From SZAS-103 sp038316385 (GTDB taxonomy: Bacteria > Pseudomonadota > Gammaproteobacteria > Xanthomonadales > Xanthomonadaceae), in contig JBBQAN010000031.1 in NCBI GenBank assembly GCA_038316385.1, positions 1 through 13,196 on the forward strand: a stretch of DNA of 13,196 nucleotides, written 5' to 3'. Positions within the stretch are counted from its first letter, which is position 1; each line of letters opens with the position of its first letter. Of this stretch, positions 6,470 through 12,362 are shown one piece after another. The notes beneath the pieces are model-generated. The model saw only the letters and a list, made by a program, of their open reading frames with translations, was not told where the DNA came from and searched no databases. A program made the position numbers and the translations under genes.

Positions 6470-8488
6470 ATGAGCTTGAACATCACCGTCCTGCTCATCA
6501 TTGCCCTGGCGCCACTTGCCGGCGCGATCGTGGCCGGCCTGTTCCGCAACCGGATCGGCCGCGTCGGCGCGCACAGCGTCACCATCGCCGGCGTCGCGGC
6601 GAGCTGCGCGCTGTCGTTCTATGTGCTGTATCAAATGGTCTGGAACAACACGCCGACGTTCAACCAGGATGTCTACACCTGGCTACGGGTCGGCAGCCTG
6701 GACATGCACGTCGGATTCCTTATCGACCGCCTGACCGCGGTGATGATGGTCGTGGTGACCTTCGTCTCGCTGATGGTGCACATTTATACCATCGGCTACA
6801 TGGCCGAGGACGACGGCTACCAGCGCTTCTTCAGCTATATCGCGCTGTTTACGTTCTCGATGCTGATGCTGGTGATGGCAAACAACTTCCTGCAGCTGTT
6901 CTTCGGCTGGGAAGCGGTGGGCCTGGTCTCTTACCTGCTGATCGGTTTCTGGTTCAAGAAGCCCACCGCGATCTTCGCGAACATGAAGGCGTTCCTGGTC
7001 AACCGCGTCGGCGACTTCGGCTTCGTCCTCGGCATTGCCGGCGTGCTGTACTTTTTCCATACGCTCGACTACCGCTCCGTGTTCGATCACGCCGAGCTGC
7101 TCAACGGCAAGACGCTCGCCATCTGGGGTTCTACGCCTTGGTCGGCGGCGACAGTCATCTGTCTTTGCCTGTTCGTCGGCGCAATGGGCAAGTCGGCGCA
7201 GGTTCCGTTGCACGTGTGGCTGCCAGATTCGATGGAAGGCCCGACCCCGATCTCCGCACTGATCCACGCCGCGACGATGGTGACTGCGGGCATCTTCATG
7301 GTCGCGCGCATGTCGCCGCTGTTCGAGCTTTCCGAGACCGCGCTGAACGCGGTACTGATCATCGGTGCGACGACGGCGTTCTTCACTGGGCTTATCGGCA
7401 TCGTGCAGAACGACATCAAGCGCGTTGTCGCCTATTCCACATTGTCGCAACTCGGCTACATGACCGTTGCGCTCGGCGTGTCCGCGTACGGCGTGGGAAT
7501 TTTCCACCTGATGACCCATGCATTCTTCAAGGCGCTGCTGTTTCTCGGTGCCGGCTCGGTCATCATGGCCATGCATCACGAGCAGGACATGCGTTACATG
7601 GGCGGCCTACGTCGTTACATGCCGATCACCTACGTGACGATGTGGATCGGCACGCTCGCGCTGACCGGCATGCCGGGCTTCGCTGGATTTTTCTCCAAGG
7701 ATGCGATCATCGAGGCGGTGCACGGATCGCATCGCTGGGCTGCACCGTACGCCTATCTGTGCGTGCTGTTTGGTGTATTCGTCACCGCGCTGTACAGCTT
7801 CCGGCTTTTGTACATGACGTTCCACGGGCAGGAACGTTTCGTCGTCGACCACGGCACGCGCGATCACGATGATGACGATCACCACGAACATCACCACAAG
7901 CCCGGACATCTGGCGCATGCGCCGCACGAATCGCCATGGGTGGTGACGGTGCCGCTGATCCTGCTGGCGATTCCGTCTCTGCTGATCGGCTGGTACACGG
8001 TCGGGCCGATGCTGCATGGCGGCTATTTCGGTGAAGCGATCAAGAGCGCTACGGAGGGGGAGCATGCGCAAGCGTTTGCCGGCGCGCTAGCGACGGCATT
8101 CCAGGGCTTCACCCAGTTGCCGTTCTGGTTTGCATTCGGCGGATTCCTCGTCGCTACCTGGATCTACCTGTTCAATCCCGGGATTGCCGATCGCGTGAAG
8201 CAGGCTGTTCATCCGTTGTGGAAATTGCTCGACCGCAAATACTGGTTCGATGAGGCCTACCAGGCCGTGTTCGCTCGCGGTTCGCTGTTGCTGGGACGTG
8301 GGCTGTGGAAAGGCGGCGATGTGGGTGTGATCGACAATATCGTCATCGACGGCTCAGCCGCAACGGTCGGTCGCATCTCCGCGACCGTGCGCTGGGTGCA
8401 ATCCGGGTATTTGTATACTTATGCGTTTGCCATGATTTTGGGATTGGTCGCGCTGCTCGGTGGGCTTTGGTGGGTGGTTAGGTCATAA
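6470..8488 (+). CDS. nuoL: NADH-quinone oxidoreductase subunit L, antiporter-like proton-pumping subunit
   Basis: NuoL (672 residues) is the distal antiporter-like subunit, with about 14 core helices and a C-terminal lateral helix that runs along the membrane arm. Proton-path residues can be read: E148 in FFGWEAVGLVSY, K241 in GAMGKSAQVPLHVWLPD, H266 in ALIHAATMV, K354 in HAFFKALLFLGAG, and K410-D411 in FFSKDAII. They correspond to E144, K229, H254, K342 and K399-D400 of E. coli. It is longer than the E. coli protein (613). Part of the difference is a histidine/aspartate-rich loop at about residues 460-486, before the HESPWVVTVPL helix. Similar His-rich loops occur in other proteobacterial NuoL proteins as far as I recall, so this may be ordinary. 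The start is five bases after nuoK with a modest AAAGG site (6456-6460). Confidence 0.98.
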   Translation: MSLNITVLLIIALAPLAGAIVAGLFRNRIGRVGAHSVTIAGVAASCALSFYVLYQMVWNNTPTFNQDVYTWLRVGSLDMHVGFLIDRLTAVMMVVVTFVSLMVHIYTIGYMAEDDGYQRFFSYIALFTFSMLMLVMANNFLQLFFGWEAVGLVSYLLIGFWFKKPTAIFANMKAFLVNRVGDFGFVLGIAGVLYFFHTLDYRSVFDHAELLNGKTLAIWGSTPWSAATVICLCLFVGAMGKSAQVPLHVWLPDSMEGPTPISALIHAATMVTAGIFMVARMSPLFELSETALNAVLIIGATTAFFTGLIGIVQNDIKRVVAYSTLSQLGYMTVALGVSAYGVGIFHLMTHAFFKALLFLGAGSVIMAMHHEQDMRYMGGLRRYMPITYVTMWIGTLALTGMPGFAGFFSKDAIIEAVHGSHRWAAPYAYLCVLFGVFVTALYSFRLLYMTFHGQERFVVDHGTRDHDDDDHHEHHHKPGHLAHAPHESPWVVTVPLILLAIPSLLIGWYTVGPMLHGGYFGEAIKSATEGEHAQAFAGALATAFQGFTQLPFWFAFGGFLVATWIYLFNPGIADRVKQAVHPLWKLLDRKYWFDEAYQAVFARGSLLLGRGLWKGGDVGVIDNIVIDGSAATVGRISATVRWVQSGYLYTYAFAMILGLVALLGGLWWVVRS

Positions 8489-8509
8489 GAGAGTCTGAGA
8501 ACAACAAGA

Positions 8510-10021
8510 ATGAATTCCTTACCCCTGTTAAGTCTCGTCATCTGGCTGCCGATTTTCGGCGGCGCGCTGGTATCGCTCGCCGGCACCGGACGCGCAAACG
8601 TCGCGCGCTGGCTCGCGCTTGCGATTGCCATCCTCGTGTTCGTCGTCAGCATTCCGCTGTTCACGGGTTACGACTCGGCCAGCGGCACGTTGCAGTTCCT
8701 GGAAAATGTGCAGTGGATCGGCGCGATCAACGCCAACTATCATCTGGGCGCCGATGGCATCTCGATCGCGCTGATTTTGCTGACCACGTTCACCACGGTG
8801 CTGGTCATTCTCGGCGCGTGGGATTCGGTGCACGACAAGGTCAACCAGTATCTGGCCGCGTTCCTGGTGCTCGAGGGTTTGATGATCGGCGTGTTCGCCG
8901 CAATGGATGCGCTGCTGTTCTACGTGTTCTTCGAGGGCATGCTGATTCCGATGTTCATCATCATCGGCATCTGGGGCGGGCCGCGACGCGTATACGCCAC
9001 GCTGAAGTTCTTCCTGTATACGTTCTTCGGTTCGATCTTCATGCTGATCGGCCTGATCTATCTTTACCTGCACGCACATTCGTGGGAATTGGCTGATCTT
9101 GCCAAGCTGCCGTTGAGCGCGACCGAACAGGCGTGGTTGTTCTTCGCCTTCCTGTTCGGTTTCGCAATCAAGGTGCCGATGTGGCCGGTGCATACCTGGC
9201 TGCCGGATGCGCACGTCGAGGCGCCGACTGGCGGTTCCGTGATTCTTGCGGCGATCATGCTGAAGATCGGCGGCTACGGATTCATCCGCTTTTCGCTGGC
9301 GATCGTGCCGGATGCCTGCCAGGAATTTGCGTGGTTGATCGTGGCGCTGTCGCTGATTGCGGTGATCTACGTCGGCTTTGTCGCACTGGTGCAGGAAGAC
9401 ATGAAGAAGCTGATCGCGTATTCGTCGGTCTCGCACATGGGCTTCGTCACTCTCGGATTGTTCATCAGTCTCGCCCTGGTGCGCGCGACTGGCAACAAGG
9501 ATGCGGCCGCTCTCGGCATATCCGGCGCGATGGTGCAGATGATTTCGCACGGCTTCGTCTCCGGCGCGATGTTCTCCTGCGTCGGCGTACTTTACGACCG
9601 CATGCACAGCCGCATGATCAAGGACTACGGTGGCGTGGTGAACACGATGCCGTGGTTCGCCGCGTTCTGGGTGCTGTTCTCGATGGCCAATTGCGGCCTG
9701 CCCGGCACCAGCGGTTTCGTCGGCGAATTCATGGTGATCCTGGCGAGCTTTGCGATGAGTCCCTGGGTCGCCGCCGGCGCTGCGCTTATTCTCATCATCG
9801 GCGCCGCGTACACGCTGTGGCTGGTCAAGCGCGTGATTTTCGGTGCGATCGCCAACGACCACGTCGCCAAACTTACGGACATCAATCCGCGCGAAGCGCT
9901 GGTTCTCGGCGCGTTTGCTGCCGGTGTGCTTGTCGTCGGCGTGTGGCCGGCGCCGCTGACCCATTTGATGGATGCGTCGATCAGTCTGGTGGTCGATCAC
10001 TTGCTTGCCGCCAAGTCCTGA
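8510..10021 (+). CDS. nuoM: NADH-quinone oxidoreductase subunit M, antiporter-like proton-pumping subunit
   Basis: NuoM (503 residues) is the middle antiporter-like pump of the membrane arm, with about 14 helices. Key residues are E142 in YVFFEGMLIPMF, K221 in GFAIKVPMWPVHTWLPDAH, K252 in AAIMLKIGGYGFIR, and E406 in SGFVGEFMVI. They correspond to E144, K234, K265 and E407 of E. coli. The motif AYSSVSHMGF (303-312) is also typical. Length is normal. The gap to nuoL is 21 bases, the largest in the operon after the nuoE-nuoF junction, with only a weak ribosome site (GAG at 8497-8499, AAGA at 8506-8509). The first codons are AT-rich (AAT, TTA, TTA), which can help initiation when the Shine-Dalgarno match is poor. 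Confidence 0.98.
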   Translation: MNSLPLLSLVIWLPIFGGALVSLAGTGRANVARWLALAIAILVFVVSIPLFTGYDSASGTLQFLENVQWIGAINANYHLGADGISIALILLTTFTTVLVILGAWDSVHDKVNQYLAAFLVLEGLMIGVFAAMDALLFYVFFEGMLIPMFIIIGIWGGPRRVYATLKFFLYTFFGSIFMLIGLIYLYLHAHSWELADLAKLPLSATEQAWLFFAFLFGFAIKVPMWPVHTWLPDAHVEAPTGGSVILAAIMLKIGGYGFIRFSLAIVPDACQEFAWLIVALSLIAVIYVGFVALVQEDMKKLIAYSSVSHMGFVTLGLFISLALVRATGNKDAAALGISGAMVQMISHGFVSGAMFSCVGVLYDRMHSRMIKDYGGVVNTMPWFAAFWVLFSMANCGLPGTSGFVGEFMVILASFAMSPWVAAGAALILIIGAAYTLWLVKRVIFGAIANDHVAKLTDINPREALVLGAFAAGVLVVGVWPAPLTHLMDASISLVVDHLLAAKS

Positions 10022-10039
10022 CGCAGGAATGACCCTTCG

Positions 10040-11500
10040 ATGAACTTCAATATCCACGATATCGTGCTGGCGCTGCCCGAGGATTTCCTCCTCGGTGCGA
10101 TCTGCGCGATCCTTTTGATCGATTTGTTCCTGAAACCGGCGCAGCGCGCAATCACGCATTGGCTGTCGATTGCCGCGCTGCTGGTCACGATGGCGTTGAT
10201 CCTTGTCGATACCGATCCGGCCAAGGTCGCCTTCAGCGGCGCCTATCTGCACGACGGCATTGCCGCCGTTCTCAAGGTGTTTGTCCTCGGCGTGACTGCG
10301 GCCGTGTTCGTCTACGCGCGCGGCTATCTGCGCGATCGCCAGTTGTACATCGGCGAGTTCTATTTGCTGTGCCTTTTCGGCACGCTCGGCATGATGCTGC
10401 TGGTCTCGGCCGGCAACCTCGTCATGGTGTATCTGGGGCTGGAGTTGTTCGCCCTGTCCTCGTATGCACTGGTCGCGATCAATCGCGATTCGGGTCTGTC
10501 GTCGGAAGCGGCGATGAAATATTTCGTGCTCGGCGCCCTGGCTTCCGGTCTGCTGCTGTACGGCATGTCGATGATCTACGGTGCGACCGGGACGCTCGAT
10601 CTCGCGGCGATCCACAGCGGCGCCCACTCTGTCGTCGTTGGTGCGGACCTGCACTCGGTCCTGCTTGCGTTCGGCGTGGTCTTCCTCGTCGTCGGCATCG
10701 GCTTCAAGTTCGGCGCCGCGCCGTTCCACATGTGGCTGCCGGATGTGTACCAGGGTTCTCCGACCGCGGTGACGATTTTCATCGGCTCGGCGCCGAAGAT
10801 TGCTGCGTTCGGAATGGCCTATCGTCTGCTCGAAGGGGGCTTGGGCGGCATGCAGCCGCACTGGAGCCAGATGCTTGCGGCGCTGGCCGTCGCGTCGCTC
10901 GCGATCGGCAATATCGTCGCCATTGCGCAAACGAATTTGAAACGCATGTTGGCGTATTCCACAATTTCACATGTGGGTTTCTTGCTTTTGGGACTCGCCA
11001 ACGGTACGCCCACCGGTTATGCCGCGGCGATGTTCTATGCGGTGTCCTACGCGATCACGGCAAGCGCAGCCTTCGGTGTGATCCTGCTGCTGGCGCGTTC
11101 CGGCTTCGAGGCTGAAGAGATCGACGATTTCAAGGGTTTGAACCAGCGCAATCCCTGGTACGCGTTCATCATGCTGTTGACCATGGCGTCGTTGGCCGGT
11201 ATCCCGCCGCTGTTCGGCTTCGCCGCGAAATTCATGGTCTTGAAAGCAGCGGTTGACGCCGGCATGTTGTGGCTGGCGATCGTCGCGATCGTGTTCGCGA
11301 TCATCGGCATGTACTACTACTTGCATGTGATCAAGGTGATGTATTTCGACGCGCCGGTGGACAAGACCGAACTGACCCTGCCGAAGGATCTCGCATTCCG
11401 CTGGCTGCTTTCACTCAACGGCGTCGCATTGCTCGTGCTCGGAATCTTCTGGGGACCGTTGATCGCGTGGTGTTATCACGCATTTGGGCTGGCGTCGTAG
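10040..11500 (+). CDS. nuoN: NADH-quinone oxidoreductase subunit N, antiporter-like proton-pumping subunit
   Basis: NuoN (486 residues) is the proximal antiporter-like pump, next to NuoK, and the last gene of the nuo operon. Proton-path residues are E135 in YLGLELFALSSYALV, K223 in GIGFKFGAAPFHMWLPDVY, K253 in IGSAPKIAAFGM, and K397 in LFGFAAKFMVLKA. They correspond to E133, K217, K247 and K395 of E. coli. Length matches the family. ATG 10040 lies 18 bases after the nuoM stop, with AGGAA (10025-10029) ten bases upstream. An ATG at 10029 opens only a four-codon frame whose stop overlaps the nuoN start region (10029-10043), so it is not a gene. No intrinsic terminator is visible between the nuoN stop and the tRNA gene that follows. 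Confidence 0.98.
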   Translation: MNFNIHDIVLALPEDFLLGAICAILLIDLFLKPAQRAITHWLSIAALLVTMALILVDTDPAKVAFSGAYLHDGIAAVLKVFVLGVTAAVFVYARGYLRDRQLYIGEFYLLCLFGTLGMMLLVSAGNLVMVYLGLELFALSSYALVAINRDSGLSSEAAMKYFVLGALASGLLLYGMSMIYGATGTLDLAAIHSGAHSVVVGADLHSVLLAFGVVFLVVGIGFKFGAAPFHMWLPDVYQGSPTAVTIFIGSAPKIAAFGMAYRLLEGGLGGMQPHWSQMLAALAVASLAIGNIVAIAQTNLKRMLAYSTISHVGFLLLGLANGTPTGYAAAMFYAVSYAITASAAFGVILLLARSGFEAEEIDDFKGLNQRNPWYAFIMLLTMASLAGIPPLFGFAAKFMVLKAAVDAGMLWLAIVAIVFAIIGMYYYLHVIKVMYFDAPVDKTELTLPKDLAFRWLLSLNGVALLVLGIFWGPLIAWCYHAFGLAS

Positions 11501-11520
11501 TGAAACAGCCGCGGTTTATG

Positions 11521-11557
11521 TTGCAATGCATGGCGTCAGTCCGCTAAACTTCGCGTT
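11521..11557 (+). promoter_or_regulatory. Probable sigma70 promoter of the initiator tRNA
   Basis: TTGCAA (11521-11526) and TAAACT (11545-11550) each match four of six consensus bases, with an 18-base spacer. The start of transcription would fall near 11557, about eight bases before the tRNA. The stretch after the -10 box (TCGCGTT) is GC-rich, the type of discriminator found at stable-RNA promoters under stringent control. The 64-base gap between nuoN and the tRNA holds nothing else that I can see. The box matches are moderate, so this is a prediction from position and composition. Confidence 0.5.
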
Positions 11558-11564
11558 CGACCGG

Positions 11565-11641
11565 TGCGGGGTGGAGCAGTCTGGCAGCTCGTCGGGCTCA
11601 TAACCCGAAGGTCGCAGGTTCAAATCCTGCCCCCGCTACCA
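11565..11641 (+). tRNA. metY: Initiator tRNA-fMet (anticodon CAT, 11599-11601), CCA encoded
   Basis: The 77-base gene folds as a complete cloverleaf. Acceptor bases 2-7 (GCGGGG) pair with CCCCGC; the D stem is GAGC/GCTC; the anticodon stem ends in three G-C pairs (GGG-CTCATAA-CCC); the T arm is GCAGG-TTCAAAT-CCTGC; ACCA is encoded at the 3' end. Three features mark it as an initiator: no Watson-Crick pair at 1:72, an A11-U24 pair in the D stem, and the three consecutive G-C pairs in the anticodon stem. Position 1:72 is T:T here, whereas E. coli has C:A. Its place in front of rimP-nusA is the same as metY in the E. coli metY-rimP-nusA-infB operon, which is why I give that symbol. Confidence 0.97.
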
Positions 11642-11660
11642 GAAGAATTAGAAAAAAAGG

Positions 11661-11686
11661 GGCTCCATTCGGGGCCTTAATTTTTT
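11661..11686 (+). terminator. Intrinsic terminator after tRNA-fMet
   Basis: GGCTCC (11661-11666) pairs with GGGGCC (11671-11676), six pairs including one G-T wobble, closed by the loop ATTC. It is followed by TTAATTTTTT (11677-11686). An A-run (11652-11658) precedes the stem. It begins 20 bases after the tRNA and should end tRNA transcripts, as well as any transcript reading through from nuoN. Readthrough would feed rimP-nusA. Confidence 0.75.
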
Positions 11687-11688
11687 CA

Positions 11689-11703
11689 GCGCAAGGATTG
11701 CGC
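11689..11703 (+). other. Small perfect hairpin in the rimP leader
   Basis: GCGCAA (11689-11694) and TTGCGC (11698-11703) form a perfect 6-bp inverted repeat with a GGA loop. There is no T-run after it, so it is not a terminator. It lies between two terminator-like hairpins in the non-coding leader of rimP. It could be part of the leader RNA structure or just a chance palindrome. Confidence 0.4.
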
Positions 11704-11742
11704 GTTGCCGGTGTCTGGACACGATACAACGGCGGACTATGG

Positions 11743-11771
11743 AATGGGCCTCAGGCCCATTTTGCGTTTTT
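11743..11771 (+). terminator. Second terminator-like hairpin, upstream of rimP
   Basis: AATGGGCC (11743-11750) and GGCCCATT (11754-11761) form a perfect 8-bp stem with a TCA loop, followed by TTGCGTTTTT (11762-11771). The T-tract is interrupted by GCG, so termination may be partial. The stem ends 39 bases before the chosen rimP start. In E. coli the interval between metY and rimP also holds terminators, through which the operon is reached by readthrough and where NusA affects expression of its own operon. A similar attenuator role here is an inference. Confidence 0.55.
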
Positions 11772-11800
11772 GGATGGTAGTTTTTTTGATCTTGCAACAT

Positions 11801-12322
11801 ATGCGGAACGAAGAATTAACAGAATTATTGGCGCCGGTGGTGGCGGATCTGGGACTCGAATGCCTTGGCGTCGAGTACAGCCCGTCGCATGGCAACGGCC
11901 TGGTGCGGGTATACATCGAGGCAGCGGATCGCGCGGTGACGGTGGATGATTGCGAAGCGGTCAGCCGCCAGGTGTCGGCGACGCTGGACGTCAACGATCC
12001 GGTCGAGGGCCGTTACACGCTGGAGGTTTCATCGCCGGGACTTGATCGGCCGCTGTATACGCCGCAACAGTTCGCACGCTTCATCGGCGGTGCAGCGAAG
12101 ATCGAGTTGAATCTGCCGGTCAATGGTCGGCGGCGTTTTCAAGGGCCGATCCTCGCGGTGGAAGGCAGCACGATTGCAGTGGAACAGGATGGAGTGCGCG
12201 TTGAAATCGCGCAAGGCAACATCCACAAGGCGCGACTGGTTCCGGAGCTGGAAGAAGGGCCGGGCAAGTTGTACAAGGGCAAGAAACCGAAAAAATCAAT
12301 GAGCGAACATGGCAAAGATTAA
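11801..12322 (+). CDS. rimP: Ribosome maturation factor RimP
   Basis: RimP (173 residues from this start) binds the free 30S subunit and helps its assembly. Family motifs are LLAPVVADLGLECLGVEY (9-26), VTVDDCEAVSRQVSATLDV (46-64), and the strongly conserved YTLEVSSPGLDRPL (72-85), followed by the SH3-like C-terminal domain with RRRFQGPIL (110-118) and NIHKARLVPEL (140-150). The tail is lysine-rich. I chose ATG 11801 because its N-terminus lines up with other RimP proteins. In-frame ATGs at 11774 and 11705 would add residues read from the terminator region. No clear Shine-Dalgarno site precedes 11801; the codons around it are AT-rich (GAA GAA TTA ACA GAA TTA TTG). nusA follows at once, the usual partner. 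Confidence 0.93.
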   Translation: MRNEELTELLAPVVADLGLECLGVEYSPSHGNGLVRVYIEAADRAVTVDDCEAVSRQVSATLDVNDPVEGRYTLEVSSPGLDRPLYTPQQFARFIGGAAKIELNLPVNGRRRFQGPILAVEGSTIAVEQDGVRVEIAQGNIHKARLVPELEEGPGKLYKGKKPKKSMSEHGKD

Positions 12323-12362
12323 GCAAGCCGTCCGACGCGATTCGGAAGCAGCAGTCAAAAAC

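Noticed and set aside
6683..7579. A 298-codon His/Asp/Glu-rich open frame on the - strand inside nuoL
   Set aside because: Same antisense effect of a transmembrane gene; no ribosome site or domain.
8405..8509. Possible internal promoter before nuoM (TATACT at 8414-8419)
   Set aside because: The -10 match is good (five of six), but no -35 box lies 16-18 bases upstream, and the sequence is nuoL coding sequence. Not enough to call.
8528..10930. An 800-codon open frame on the - strand opposite nuoM and nuoN
   Set aside because: Hydrophobic codons of membrane proteins read as polar codons (His, Gln, Arg, Asp, Glu) in antisense, which gives long polar frames. It also runs across the nuoM-nuoN gap without any own start signal. 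No family resemblance.
11705..11730. Possible separate rimP promoter (TTGCCG 11705-11710, TACAAC 11725-11730)
   Set aside because: The spacer is only 14 bases, too short for a sigma70 promoter, and both boxes are weak.
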